From Marivita sp. (GTDB taxonomy: Bacteria > Pseudomonadota > Alphaproteobacteria > Rhodobacterales > Rhodobacteraceae), in NCBI RefSeq assembly GCF_020055635.1, contig NZ_JAIPUT010000022.1, forward strand, positions 1-62,051: a stretch of 62,051 nt of DNA. The letters run 5' to 3'. The position numbers were made by a program, and so were the translations under genes. How positions within the stretch are numbered: the first letter of the stretch is position 1; each line of letters starts with the position of its first letter. Below the pieces are notes generated by a model. It was not told the origin of the DNA. It saw only the letters and a program-made list of their open reading frames with translations, and searched no databases. Positions 8,339-19,391 of this stretch are shown here, one piece after another.

Positions 8339-9424
8339 TCATGACGCACGCGGCCTGCTGCTCAAAACCACCCATTCGCCGATGTTTTCGCGAGTGATGT
8401 AGCCCAGGAACAGGCCCTTGCGATCCGTGACGGCCACCGCGGGCGTGTTCGGTTGGTGCAAGGCATCGAGGGCGCGTTCAAGCGGATCGGTCAGCATCAA
8501 GGTCGGCACCTCTCCCAGCATCACATCCGCGACTTTCGCTGCCTGCGTTGCCCCTTGGTGATGTGCGATGATAGCGGATTTGGCGAGGATTCCTGCCAAG
8601 GTGCCGTCTGCATTCACGACCGGGAACTCAGACTGGGTCGTACGCAGCAAGGCCATCTCGGCGGCGGGAAGCGTGTCACCGGGGGCAAGCGCCTCATAGG
8701 CGGTGATCATCGCATCGCGGGCCATGACGCCTTTCACAAGGTCATGCATTTCCACATCCGAGCTTTCTGCCATGGCGGCCATGAAGACGAAGATCGCAAT
8801 CAGGATCAGGATCGGATTTCCGCTGACCAGCCCCAGATAGCCGAAGAGGAAAGCAATGGCCTGTCCGGCTCGCGCAGCCCATCGCGTTGCCCGCACACGA
8901 CCCATGGATCCGGCCAGCACTGCCCGAAACACCCGGCCGCCATCCATCGGGAAGGCCGGGATCATGTTGAAGACGACCAGAAAGAGGTTCACCGCCGCGA
9001 GACGCTCAAGAAAGCTCTGGCTCGGGTCTTCAAGCGAAACGAGCTCGGCCGGATTGCCCCGCACGCCAAACCCGAGAACCAAAACCAGCCAGATCACGAC
9101 GTTGACCGCGGGGCCAGCTAGGGCGACGGCAATTTCCTCGCGAGGGTATTCCGGGATCTTCTCGAGTCGGGCCATGCCGCCGATCGGCAGCAGCGTGATG
9201 TCCGGTGTCCGGACGCCGTATCTGCGCGCCATCAGCGCATGGCCAAACTCATGCGCAACCACACAGGCAAAAAGCGCGAGGACGAAGGCCAGATTGGCAA
9301 AGGTTGCCGCAGGACCCTCGGCAAGCCATGTGACCGTGCCGATCCAGGCGAGCAGCAGAAAGAACGTGGCGTGGACCCGGAGATCCGAGCCAAGGATGTG
9401 ACCGATGGAAAAGGACCATGACAT
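8339..9424 (-). CDS. M50-family (site-2 protease-like) membrane metalloprotease with CBS domains
   Basis: 361 residues. The start at 9424 (MSWSFSIGHILGSDLRVH) is chosen because family members begin with a short segment of this type; the frame extends further upstream only into the broken integrase. Membrane helices lie at about residues 17-60, 85-115 and 130-200. The zinc site is intact: HEFGH in VVAHEFGHALMARRYG and the second ligand motif NMIPAFPMDGGRVFRA. After residue 225 come two CBS-type repeats (MARDAMITAYEALAPGDTL; ADVMLGEVPTLMLTDPLERAL) that probably bind adenine nucleotides. Such rhomboid-unrelated intramembrane proteases cleave membrane anchors of regulators; the target is unknown and no anti-sigma gene is adjacent. 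Confidence 0.9.
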   Translation of the reverse strand: MSWSFSIGHILGSDLRVHATFFLLLAWIGTVTWLAEGPAATFANLAFVLALFACVVAHEFGHALMARRYGVRTPDITLLPIGGMARLEKIPEYPREEIAVALAGPAVNVVIWLVLVLGFGVRGNPAELVSLEDPSQSFLERLAAVNLFLVVFNMIPAFPMDGGRVFRAVLAGSMGRVRATRWAARAGQAIAFLFGYLGLVSGNPILILIAIFVFMAAMAESSDVEMHDLVKGVMARDAMITAYEALAPGDTLPAAEMALLRTTQSEFPVVNADGTLAGILAKSAIIAHHQGATQAAKVADVMLGEVPTLMLTDPLERALDALHQPNTPAVAVTDRKGLFLGYITRENIGEWVVLSSRPRAS

Positions 9425-9469
9425 GCAAGAAGCGTAGTCGCTCTTGCGTCCTAGTGGAATAGGGACATG

Positions 9470-9962
9470 GCTTGACCGTTGGTGTCGCCTTTGTCTTGTT
9501 GCACCGTCCATGCGGTCGAGGCACCGGTGGCTCGGCCTTCCGGCAGAACTCCTTGATCGCGTTGCGAAAGTCATGGTTCGTCAGGTTCGGATCGAACCGC
9601 TTGAGCATCCTGAGGAGCGCGTTTGCGGAGACGTCGCCCTTCGTTGTCGGACTTTCGAAGATGTATTCGTTTCGCTCGTTCACGAATTTCAAGCGAGCCA
9701 ATAAGCCGCCGGGTAAACGCAGGGCGTATTCACGGCCCGATTTCATTCGACACCTTTCCTGCTTGTTTTGGCGCGCCGGGATAGTCCAAGTGCCAGTCTC
9801 AAAATCGATGTGTTCCCACTTGGCTTGGACGACCACTCCGATGCGGTGCCCGGTAACCATCGCGGTCAGGATGGCAAGCTGCGTTGACAAGCCAGCGTTG
9901 CTGTCGGTGACGGCCTGCCAAAGCTCCGGCATCTTTTCGTAGGGCAGGGTGGCGTGTGCAGA
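9470..9962 (-). pseudogene. tyrosine recombinase (phage-type integrase), broken remnant
   Basis: Read on the minus strand, the remnant keeps the catalytic-domain blocks TAMVTGHRIGVVVQAKWEHI (first conserved Arg), a beta-hairpin WTIPARQNKQE, and LTNHDFRNAIKEFC (His-x-x-Arg box). The frame then runs into unrelated sequence before the histidine/tyrosine end of the active site, and the N-terminal domain is absent. The fragment stops near 9960, shortly before an IS5-family transposase, so the insertion may have cut it. It is evidence of an old mobile element at this place; it cannot make an active recombinase. Confidence 0.75.
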
Positions 9963-10115
9963 GCCTCTTCAGCAATCTCTGATCTACCGTTTTTGGCGGC
10001 GCCGATTTCCGTGCAATCGGGCTTTGATATAGCAGACAGCGACCGATTTTGGGCTCGTAGCGCCAGAATTGGCTGTCCTGAGGCCCCGAACCCCTGATTT
10101 TGGGCAGAATCGTCC

Positions 10116-11033
10116 TCATGCCATCAGCTTTCGTCGAACAAGAAACAAGTTGCCAAGGGCGAATAGCGTAAAGAGCTGCGCGCGGTCCTTGGCGAGACTA
10201 CGGTAACGGGTCTTGATGTATCCGAACTGGCGCTTGATCACCCGAAAGGGATGTTCAACCCGGGCCCGCACCTTGGCGATGATCCGGTTGATTTCTTCAT
10301 TGATGGGGTGCAGTCCACTGCCTTTTGGTGCCTTGCGCATCACGCCCAAGAACTTGCCGACCCCGGAGAATGCCGACCGATGTCTCCTTGCCGTGTAGAA
10401 GGTCATCCCAGACCTGACTGTCATGAACTTTGGCCGTGGTGGTATCGAGGCTGTGCACGAAGCCGCTGGCTGCATCCACTCCAACATGCGCCTTCATCCC
10501 GAAAAACCAGTCGTTGCCCTTCATTGTCGACGGCATCTCAGGATCGCGCGCCTTCGCCTCATTCTTGGTCGAGGACTGCGCATCGATGATAGTCGCATTC
10601 ACCAATGTGCCGGAGCGAAGCGTGATACCCTGATCGGCGAGGTGAGTGTTCACCTCGACAAACAGCTTTTCGGTCAGCTGATGCTTCTCCAGCAGGTGGC
10701 GAAAGTTCAATATCGTTGTTTCGTCCGGGATGCGGTCGTCTCCAAGTTCGATGCCCGCGAACTGGCGTATGGTGTCACTGTCATTCAGCATCTCCTCGGC
10801 CATCGGGTCGCTGCGCGCATACCAGTTCTGGAGGAAGTATGTGCGCAGCATCGTTTCCAGCGAATCGGTGGCCGTCCATCCTTCGGTCCGGCCTTCGGGT
10901 AATGCGGCCCGATCAGAGCCAGCATACGCGGCCAAGGCACAACCGCATCCATCTCGCAGAGGAACTTCTCACGCGGCGTCTGTTTCTTCTTCATCGATTG
11001 GCGGAAGCCGGGAAAGGCGGGTTGCTTGGGCAT
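10116..11033 (-). mobile_element. IS5-family insertion sequence transposase, frameshifted
   Basis: The minus strand encodes the pieces of one IS5 transposase in more than one frame. It starts MPKQPAFPGF with KKKQTPREKFLCEMDAVVPW (11033 down to about 10870), then changes frame to METMLRTYFLQNWYARSD-like sequence, PDETTILNFRHLLEKHQL, NATIIDAQSSTKNEAK and [13 protein letters not shown] (DDE domain). It changes frame again near 10390 to [20 protein letters not shown] and ends at 10116. The second change also loses residues normally found between the two blocks. At least two frame changes mean it is inactive unless supplied in trans. I could not find a convincing pair of terminal inverted repeats. 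Confidence 0.85.
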
Positions 11034-11306
11034 TGGCAGATTCCTCTATCGTCCCCGCAACTCTACAGTGCGCGCGCGAGAGGAACAGTAAACGCGCGCG
11101 CACAGCATGACGCAACTCTGGGGAAATCTCACCCTGCCAACAGGGCAGTATGATAAGGTCCGAGGCGTCGGACAGTTAAGTCCAGACCCTAAACGTTGGA
11201 ACTCTTGGCACGACACTGGGTCCAGTTGATTGACGCCCGCGGAGCAGAACCCACTCCTTGATAGCTGCCGTAATCGGCAAAGATGGCGCGGGGAGCGCGG
11301 AACCTT

Positions 11307-11338
11307 TTGACAATCCACAAATCGCCCGACAATATGCT
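11307..11338 (+). promoter_or_regulatory. predicted sigma-70 promoter of the amide operon
   Basis: A perfect TTGACA at 11307-11312 is followed by two possible -10 boxes, CAATAT (11330-11335, 17-base spacer) and TATGCT (11333-11338, 20-base spacer). Transcription would begin around 11342-11346, just before the leader hairpins. The amiC ribosome binding site is about 90 bases further on. Confidence 0.6.
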
Positions 11339-11347
11339 AACAAAATT

Positions 11348-11412
11348 GCGGCATGGTCCGCTTTCGGCAACAGCGCCCGTTCACCCGCCTTGTGCGGGAG
11401 GCGGGCGTTTTT
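11348..11412 (+). promoter_or_regulatory. amide-operon leader: two six-base-loop hairpins and an intrinsic terminator (probable AmiR antitermination site)
   Basis: Hairpin 1 is GCGG/CCGC closing the loop CATGGT (11348-11361). Hairpin 2 is GGC/GCC closing AACAGC (11366-11377). A terminator follows, with outer stem CGCCCG (11374-11379) and CGGGCG (11402-11407), an inner CCCGC/GCGGG stem, and TTTTT at 11408-11412. Hairpin 2 and the terminator share bases 11374-11377, so they exclude each other. ANTAR proteins such as AmiR are known to bind paired six-base-loop hairpins and prevent termination. AmiR is encoded in this operon. The loop register differs from the published A1/G4 pattern: here A is at position 2 and G at position 5 in both loops. 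Confidence 0.6.
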
Positions 11413-11442
11413 CGTTTTATCACGTCTTGTGAAGGGGATCAC

Positions 11443-12546
11443 ATGGTGCGCTTCGATCTTGGTCTCGTATTTTCGATCACCGGGCCCTACGCAGCGCTGG
11501 GTCAGGCAGCGCGCGCTGGTGCAGAGATGGCCATTGCCGATCTGCGCGGCGAAGGGCTGGCCGATATCACATCGGTTCCGCGCGATCCCGGAGGCATCCC
11601 CGAAGCCTATGAAGCGGCCACTGACGAAATCCTGAGCACCGGCGTTCGGCATGTGGCGGGTGCGATCACCTCCTGGAGCCGCAAGGACATGATCCCGGTG
11701 CTGGAACGGCATGGTGGCCTGCTCTGGTATCCGTGCCCCTATGAGGGGTTCGAGAGCAATGACCATGTCGTCTACCTGGGTGCGGCACCCAATCATCACG
11801 CGATTCCGCTGCTGGATCACATGTTGGGTCGAGGTGTACAGCGCGCCTACCTGCTGGGATCCAATTACGTCTGGGGCTGGGAAACCCTGCGCCTGGCTCG
11901 CGAACGGCTGATGGCCGCTGGGGTCGAGATCGTGGGCGAACGCCATTTGCCGCTGGGCAGCGTCGAATGTGACCGCGCGCTGACCGAGATCGTCGAGAAG
12001 CAGGCGGATTTGGTGGTTAACTCCCTGATTGGCCCGTCCAACGCCGCATTCATGCGCGGCCTTGGCGGATCGGAACGGCCCTGCATCATATCCTGCAACC
12101 AGACGGAAGCCGATCTTGACGCTCTGGGCCCGGAGGCCGAAGGCCTGATCGCGGCTGGCAGCTTTTTCGAAGCGCTGGGGCCGACGGATTTTGTGACGCG
12201 CGCGGCCAAAATTGCACCGAACGGGCGTTGTTCCGCCTTTCTGGCCACAAGTTACGCCAGTGTCCGCATCCTTGCCGACGCAGTGCGCCGGGCCGGGACC
12301 GTTGCGCCCAAACCGGTCTTCGACGCGGCAAGCGGACGAGCGCATGAAACGGTTCTGGGATCGCTGACCATCGATCCCGTCACCCGCCATGCAGGGCTGA
12401 CGCCGCATCTGGTTTCCGTGCAGAACGGGCGGTTCGTGCCGCTGGTCTCGGCCCAGGGGCCGATCGCCGCCGACCCTTATCTCATCGACCTGCCGCCGGC
12501 TGTGGTACAGCCGCGCCGGACACCGACCGTGAGGATCGTGACATGA
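11443..12546 (+). CDS. amiC: AmiC-type amide-sensing negative regulator (periplasmic-binding-protein fold)
   Basis: 367 residues, starting at 11443 behind GAAGGGG; an in-frame ATG at 11353 lies inside the leader RNA and is rejected. There is no signal peptide, so the protein is cytoplasmic although its fold is that of branched-chain amino acid binding proteins. LGLVFSITGPYAALGQAARA, WYPCPYEGFESNDHVVYLGA and LLGSNYVWGWETLRLARERL match Pseudomonas AmiC. AmiC holds AmiR inactive until a short amide (acetamide in Pseudomonas) binds in its cleft. amiR follows with a four-base overlap. Here the pair heads an operon with a formamidase rather than amiE. Confidence 0.93.
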   Translation: MVRFDLGLVFSITGPYAALGQAARAGAEMAIADLRGEGLADITSVPRDPGGIPEAYEAATDEILSTGVRHVAGAITSWSRKDMIPVLERHGGLLWYPCPYEGFESNDHVVYLGAAPNHHAIPLLDHMLGRGVQRAYLLGSNYVWGWETLRLARERLMAAGVEIVGERHLPLGSVECDRALTEIVEKQADLVVNSLIGPSNAAFMRGLGGSERPCIISCNQTEADLDALGPEAEGLIAAGSFFEALGPTDFVTRAAKIAPNGRCSAFLATSYASVRILADAVRRAGTVAPKPVFDAASGRAHETVLGSLTIDPVTRHAGLTPHLVSVQNGRFVPLVSAQGPIAADPYLIDLPPAVVQPRRTPTVRIVT

Positions 12547-13127
12547 CCTACAGTTTCGTCGGGCAACAGGCCCGTGTCCTCCACCCAAGCGCCGACATGC
12601 GCGTGGCGCTGATGCGGCGGCTTGCCAGCCTTGGCGTCCAAGCCGAGGAACGGTGGCCCGCGCTGGAGCCGGGCGATGCGGACGCGCACATGCTGATCTG
12701 CGACATAGATCGCGGCGAAAGCGGCCAGTTTCCGTGGCAACCGGGCTCTGCCCCGATGCCGGTGGTCGGTCTGGTCGGGTCGGAAACGCCCGGGCGGTTG
12801 CAATGGGCGATCGATCAGGGTGTCGATGCGTTCCTGCCCGTCGGCGCCACGGCAAATCTGTTCTCGACGCTGGTCATCGCCTTTGCGCGTCATGCCGAAC
12901 GGGGTGCGCAGCGTCAGGTGCAGGCCGAGACCGCGCGGCGCAACGGCTTGCGCCTACCTTTGATCCGCGCAGTGAACGCCATCATGCAGGCCGAGGATGT
13001 CGACGATGCGGGCGCGCTCAAGCGATTGCGCGCCTTCGCCATGGCCGAGCGTCTGCCGCTCGAAGATGCCGCCGGGCGCTATCTTTCGGCGGTTTCGGCC
13101 ATCACAACCACGAGGGGCCGGGCATGA
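12543..13127 (+). CDS. amiR: AmiR-type ANTAR-domain transcription antiterminator
   Basis: 194 residues. Residues 1-115 form a pseudo-receiver domain without the usual phosphorylation-site pattern (ADAHMLICDIDRGES), then comes a coiled-coil helix (residues about 118-140), then the ANTAR three-helix domain (residues about 140-190). The ANTAR part contains AVNAIMQAEDVDDAGALKRL and AMAERLPLEDAAGRYL, with the alanines and hydrophobics of that family. The protein binds leader RNA and prevents termination; AmiC keeps it inactive. The terminator-bearing leader upstream of amiC is the natural target, so the operon would control its own read-through. Confidence 0.9.
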   Translation: MTYSFVGQQARVLHPSADMRVALMRRLASLGVQAEERWPALEPGDADAHMLICDIDRGESGQFPWQPGSAPMPVVGLVGSETPGRLQWAIDQGVDAFLPVGATANLFSTLVIAFARHAERGAQRQVQAETARRNGLRLPLIRAVNAIMQAEDVDDAGALKRLRAFAMAERLPLEDAAGRYLSAVSAITTTRGRA

Positions 13128-14026
13128 GCGCCACAGAAATCGTCCCGCCGAGAGCGCAGAGCCGTCAACGGCGCGTGATCGGCTTGATCCGCGCGTTGAT
13201 GAAGCGGCCACGTTCCGCCTTCGGAATGGTGGTGATCGTGCTGATGGTCGGCGCGGCGGTGTTTGCGCCCTTGATCATGCCACATGATCCGTTCGAACAA
13301 AGCTTTGACGGGCTGTCGATGGTCGGGGCGCCGCTGCCTCCGGGGGGCGATTTCATCCTCGGCACCGATCTGTTGGGGCGCGATCTGGCCAGTCGCCTGA
13401 TCTTCGGCACGCGCACATCGCTTATCATCGGGGTTCTGGCCAATGGCATTGCGATCCTGCTTGGCGCGGGTGTCGGCATCACGGCGGGGTATTTCGGCGG
13501 CTGGATCGCCGCGGTTCTGATGCGGTTCACCGATCTGATGATGGCCTTTCCCGCCCTGCTGCTGGCCATCGTGCTGGCTGCGATCTTTCAGCCCTCGCTG
13601 CTGATCGTGGCACTGGTGATCGCCATGGTAAACTGGGTTCAGATGGCGCGCGTAATCTACACCGAGACGCGCAGCCTGGCCGAGCGCGATTTCATCCAGG
13701 TGCAACGCGCGCTTGGCGCGGGTCACCTGCGCATTCTGCTGCGCCACCTGCTGCCGCATCTGCTGTCGTCCATCGTGGTTTTCGGCACGCTGGGCATCTC
13801 GACCACCGTGCTGCTGGAGGCGACACTCAGCTTTCTGGGCGTGGGTGTTCAGCCCCCGACGCCAAGCTGGGGCAATATCATCTTCGAGAACCAGACCTAT
13901 TTCAGCACCGCGCCTTGGCTCGTGTTCTTTCCCGGCCTCGCCATCGTGCTGCTGGCGCTGGCCTTCAACCTTGTCGGGGATGCGCTGCGTGACATTCTCG
14001 ATCCGACGCTGAAAGGACGGCACTGA
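13124..14026 (+). CDS. ABC transporter permease, DppC/OppC type
   Basis: 300 residues starting at the ATG that overlaps the amiR stop. It has an N-terminal cytoplasmic tail, then a first helix (residues about 27-48), the DppC-type periplasmic segment ending GTDLLGRDLASRLIFGTRTS, and five further helices. The EAA loop is ERDFIQVQRALGAGHLRILL, which contacts the ATPase. It pairs with the DppB-type permease directly downstream. Linkage to amiCR and an amidase suggests transport of short amides or related small nitrogen compounds rather than peptides, though the family alone cannot distinguish these. Confidence 0.92.
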   Translation: MSATEIVPPRAQSRQRRVIGLIRALMKRPRSAFGMVVIVLMVGAAVFAPLIMPHDPFEQSFDGLSMVGAPLPPGGDFILGTDLLGRDLASRLIFGTRTSLIIGVLANGIAILLGAGVGITAGYFGGWIAAVLMRFTDLMMAFPALLLAIVLAAIFQPSLLIVALVIAMVNWVQMARVIYTETRSLAERDFIQVQRALGAGHLRILLRHLLPHLLSSIVVFGTLGISTTVLLEATLSFLGVGVQPPTPSWGNIIFENQTYFSTAPWLVFFPGLAIVLLALAFNLVGDALRDILDPTLKGRH

Positions 14027-14946
14027 TGCAAGCCTATCTTGTCCGCCGTCTGCTTGAAAGCGCGCTGATCCTGCTGGGGATCACGCTGGTGACGTTCATC
14101 CTGCTCTATCTGGTGCCTGCCGATCCGGCGCGCCAGATCGCCGGGCGGTCGGCCACGGCCGAGACGGTTCAAAACATACGCGACCAGCTGGGGCTGAATG
14201 ATCCGTTCTTCGTACAGTACTGGCGCTATCTTACCTCGCTTTTACAAGGCGACATGGGGCGCAGCTATCTGCAGCGCGCCGAAGTGTCTGAACTGATCGC
14301 GGCGCGGCTTCCGGCGTCGCTTCTCCTGATGGTGGCGGCCATCGTGACCGAGCTGATCCTGGGTCTGACCATCGGCATCGTTGCTGCGCTGCGCCGCAAT
14401 CGGCCTGCCGATCATGGGTTGATGATCTTCAGCTTCGTGTCGATCTCGGCGCCGCAATTCGTCATCGGTATCCTGCTGCTTTATGTCTTTGCGGTGCAGC
14501 TTGGCTGGTTCCCCATCGGCGGCTACGGCACCTTCGCGCATATCGTTCTGCCTGCGATCACGCTCGGCTTTCTGGGCGCGGGCTGGTATTCGCGGATGAT
14601 GCGGTCCAGCATGATCGACGTTCTGGGCCAGGATTTCGTGCGCACCGCCCATGCCAAGGGGCTTGGCAAGGCGCGCATCGTGCTGCGTCATGTCATTCCC
14701 AACGCCATCCTGCCGATCATCGCCATGATCGGCATCGATATCGGCCTGTTCATGTCCGGCATCGTCGTGGTGGAAAGCGTTTTCGGCTGGCCCGGCATCG
14801 GCCAATTGGCCTGGCAGGCGATCCAGCGCGTGGACATTCCGGTGATCATGGGAGTGACCATGGTGTCGGCCACCGCCATCGTTCTGGGTAATCTGCTGGC
14901 CGACCTTGTCGCGCCGCTGATCGACCCGCGAATCAAGACCAAGTAA
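14026..14946 (+). CDS. ABC transporter permease, DppB/OppB type
   Basis: 306 residues. It starts MQAYLVRRLLESALILLGIT with the first helix and the signature LYLVPADPAR, followed by the periplasmic part (LGLNDPFFVQYWRYL) and five more helices. The EAA loop is GQDFVRTAHAKGLGKARIVL. Together with the DppC-type subunit it forms the membrane channel. The start codon overlaps the previous stop (TGATG). Confidence 0.93.
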   Translation: MQAYLVRRLLESALILLGITLVTFILLYLVPADPARQIAGRSATAETVQNIRDQLGLNDPFFVQYWRYLTSLLQGDMGRSYLQRAEVSELIAARLPASLLLMVAAIVTELILGLTIGIVAALRRNRPADHGLMIFSFVSISAPQFVIGILLLYVFAVQLGWFPIGGYGTFAHIVLPAITLGFLGAGWYSRMMRSSMIDVLGQDFVRTAHAKGLGKARIVLRHVIPNAILPIIAMIGIDIGLFMSGIVVVESVFGWPGIGQLAWQAIQRVDIPVIMGVTMVSATAIVLGNLLADLVAPLIDPRIKTK

Positions 14947-14967
14947 CCCAACAAGGAGGAAACCAAG

Positions 14968-16593
14968 ATGAAGAAACTGCTTATGACAGGTGTGGCCGGT
15001 CTGGCGCTGACCGCGCATATGGGCGCCGCACAGGTGAATGAGGACGCCGCCATGGGCGGCAGCATGATCGTCACCTACAAGGATGATGTGGCGACGCTCG
15101 ATCCCGCGATCGGCTATGACTGGCAGAACTGGTCGATGATCAAATCGCTTTTCGACGGGCTGATGGATTACGAGCCCGGTACCACGACTCTGCGCAATGA
15201 ACTGGCCTCGGAGTATACGATTTCCGAAGTTGGCACAGTGCATACCTTCAAACTCAAGGACGGGATTACCTTCCACAATGGCCGCGAGATCACGGCCGAG
15301 GATGTGAAATACTCGCTCGAGCGCACGACCAACCCCGAAACCCGGTCCCCGGGTGCCGGGTTCTTCGGCATGATCGAAGGCTTCGACAGCTGGAACGCGG
15401 GCGAAGGCGATGGATTGTCGGGCGTCAAGGTTATCGACGACAAGACGGTCGAGATCACCCTGTCGCGCCCCGATGCAACCTTCGGGCATGTCATGGCGCT
15501 TAACTTTGCCTCCATCGTCCCGAAAGAGGCGGTTGAGGCATCAGGTGAGGATTTCGGGCGCGAGCCTGTCGGATCGGGCGCGTTCAAACTTGCCGAATGG
15601 TCCCCCGGTCAACGCGTCGTGTTCGAGCGTTTCGAAGATTATCACCGCGAGAACCTGCCCAAGCTGGATCAGATCACCTTCGAGATCGGGCTTGAACCGA
15701 CGGTGGCGCTCTTGCGTCTGCAACAGGGCCAGGCGGACATTCCGGGCGACGGCATCCCGCCTGCGCAGTTCCTGCAGGTGATGGGTGACCCGGCGCAGAG
15801 CGAGAACGTGATCGAGGGAGGCCAGTTGCACACCGGCTACATCACGCTCAACACGCAGATGGCGCCGTTCGACAATGTCGACGTGCGCAAAGCCGTCAAC
15901 ATGGCGATCAACAAGGACCGGATCGTCAAGATCATCAATGGTCGCGCCGTGCCCGCCAACCAACCGCTGCCGCCCACCATGCCGGGCTATGCCGACGATT
16001 ACGAAGGCTATGCCTATGACCCGGCCAAGGCGCAGGAAATGCTGGCCGAGGCGGGTTTCCCCGACGGGTTCAAGACCGAGCTGTTCGTGATGAACGTCGA
16101 TCCCAATCCGCGCATCGCACAGGCGATCCAGCAGGATCTCAAGGAGATCGGCATCACCGCCGAGATCCGCAGCTTGGCACAGGCCAACGTGATCGCCGCT
16201 GGCGGCGAAGCCGATCAGGCGCCGATGATCTGGTCCGGTGGCATGGCCTGGATCGCCGACTTCCCCGATCCGTCGAACTTCTACGGCCCCATCCTGGGCT
16301 GTAGCGGCGCGGTGCAGGGCGGTTGGAACTGGGCGTGGTATTGCAACGAGGACCTGGACGCGCGCGCCGCCGAGGCCGATGCCATGACCGGCGAGGAAAA
16401 TGCTCAAGCGCGCCTCGATGCGTGGCGGCAGATCTATCTCGACGTGATGGCGGATGCGCCCTGGGTCCCGGTGTTCAACGAACAGCGCTTCACCCTAACA
16501 TCGGACGCCATCGGCGGCGATGACAGCCTCTTCGTCGATCCGGTGCATATCCCGGTTCATTACGATTACGTTTACTCGAAGGATGCGCAATAA
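14968..16593 (+). CDS. ABC transporter solute-binding protein, peptide/nickel (DppA/SBP_bac_5) family
   Basis: 541 residues with a strong AAGGAGG site 8 bases before the ATG and a signal peptide (MKKLLMTGVAGLALTAHMGA, cleavage after AQ or nearby). It contains the family blocks TLDPAIGYDWQNW, FKLKDGITFHNGREITAEDVKYSLERT and YAYDPAKAQEMLAEAGFPDG. The length is normal. As the capture protein for the DppBC/DF transporter next to an amidase, it probably binds a small amide or amide-containing compound in the periplasm. The ligand is inferred from neighbours only. Confidence 0.92.
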   Translation: MKKLLMTGVAGLALTAHMGAAQVNEDAAMGGSMIVTYKDDVATLDPAIGYDWQNWSMIKSLFDGLMDYEPGTTTLRNELASEYTISEVGTVHTFKLKDGITFHNGREITAEDVKYSLERTTNPETRSPGAGFFGMIEGFDSWNAGEGDGLSGVKVIDDKTVEITLSRPDATFGHVMALNFASIVPKEAVEASGEDFGREPVGSGAFKLAEWSPGQRVVFERFEDYHRENLPKLDQITFEIGLEPTVALLRLQQGQADIPGDGIPPAQFLQVMGDPAQSENVIEGGQLHTGYITLNTQMAPFDNVDVRKAVNMAINKDRIVKIINGRAVPANQPLPPTMPGYADDYEGYAYDPAKAQEMLAEAGFPDGFKTELFVMNVDPNPRIAQAIQQDLKEIGITAEIRSLAQANVIAAGGEADQAPMIWSGGMAWIADFPDPSNFYGPILGCSGAVQGGWNWAWYCNEDLDARAAEADAMTGEENAQARLDAWRQIYLDVMADAPWVPVFNEQRFTLTSDAIGGDDSLFVDPVHIPVHYDYVYSKDAQ

Positions 16594-16594
16594 C

Positions 16595-17532
16595 ATGTGT
16601 CAGCACTGTGATTACACGATCCACGGTGCACACCATCACGGGTGGGATCATTCGATCCCGCCCGCTGAGACGGTGGCCCCCGGATCACGCCTTCATTTCA
16701 AATGTCTCGACAGCTCGGGCGGGCAGTTCGACAAAGACAGCACCACCGCCGATGTGTCGCACCTCGATTTCGGAAAGATCAATCCGGTCACTGGGCCGAT
16801 CTTTGTCGATGGCGCACAGCCCGGTGATGTGCTCAAGGTCCAGATCGACGCGTTTCATCCGTCCGGTTTCGGCTGGACGGCGAATATCCCCGGCTTCGGC
16901 CTGCTGGCCGACCAGTTCACCGCTCCCTATCTGAAGATCTGGGACTACAACCCCGAAACCATGGCCCCCGCGCTCTACTCCGATCTGGGGCGCGTGCCGC
17001 TCAAGCCGTTTGCTGGCACCATCGGCCTTGCCCCTGCCGAGGCGGGGCTTCATTCGGTTGTGCCGCCCCGGCGCATGGGCGGCAATCTCGATATTCGCGA
17101 CCTGGCGGCGGGCACGACGCTCTATCTTCCGGTTGAGGTCGAGGGCGCTCTCTTCTCTGTCGGCGACACTCACGCGGCGCAGGGCGATGGTGAGGTTTGC
17201 GGCACGGCGATCGAAAGCCCGATGGATGTCGAGATCACGCTGGACGTGATCAAAGGCGAGAAACTGGCCTTTCCGCGCTTTTCCACGCCCGGCCCGGTGA
17301 CTCGCCACCTTGATGCAAAGGGGTACGAGGTGACCACCGGCATTGGCCCCGACATGATGCAGGCCGCCCGCGACGCGGTTTCGGGCATGGTCGATTTCCT
17401 AGGTCGAACCAAGGGCATTTCGGCCGAGGACGCCTATCTGCTTTGCTCGGTCTGCGGCGATCTGCGGATTTCCGAGATCGTCGACCAGCCGAATTGGGTG
17501 GTGAGCTTCTACTTCCCCAACGTGGTGTTTGA

Positions 17533-17536
<4 letters not shown>
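16595..17536 (+). CDS. fmdA: formamidase/acetamidase (FmdA/AmdA family)
   Basis: 313 residues, beginning one base after the stop of the binding-protein gene; an in-frame ATG at 16583 overlapping that gene is also possible. Family landmarks are SGGQFDKDSTTADVSHLDFG, NPVTGPIFVDGAQPGDVL, FSVGDTHAAQGDGEVCGTAI and the cysteine-containing end LLCSVCGDLRISEIVDQPNW. FmdA/AmdA enzymes hydrolyse formamide or acetamide to ammonium and the acid. The N-terminus MCQHCDYTIHGAHHHGWDH is unusually rich in Cys and His and may bind metal. Hydrolysis products explain why the operon is under an amide sensor. This family is unrelated to the nitrilase-type AmiE that AmiC/AmiR controls in Pseudomonas. Confidence 0.9.
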
Positions 17537-19263
<1,727 letters not shown>

Positions 19264-19391
19264 TGGCGCACGGTTAAATTTGCGCGAGTCAACGCTGGAC
19301 CTCCCGGCTCAACGACGTCCATTCGTTGCCATGGCCACAGAAGGTGCAGTCTGCGACTTGAACCCAACCGAGCAGCCGGTTTCATGATCTC

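Noticed and set aside
9955-11070. Terminal inverted repeats of the IS5-family element
   Set aside because: A candidate left end near 9961 (GAGCCTCTTCAGCAATC) has no matching copy beyond 11033, so the ends were left unassigned.
11353-11442. In-frame upstream extension of amiC
   Set aside because: The ATG at 11353 lies inside the first leader hairpin and the frame runs through the terminator; the ATG at 11443 has a ribosome binding site and matches the family start.
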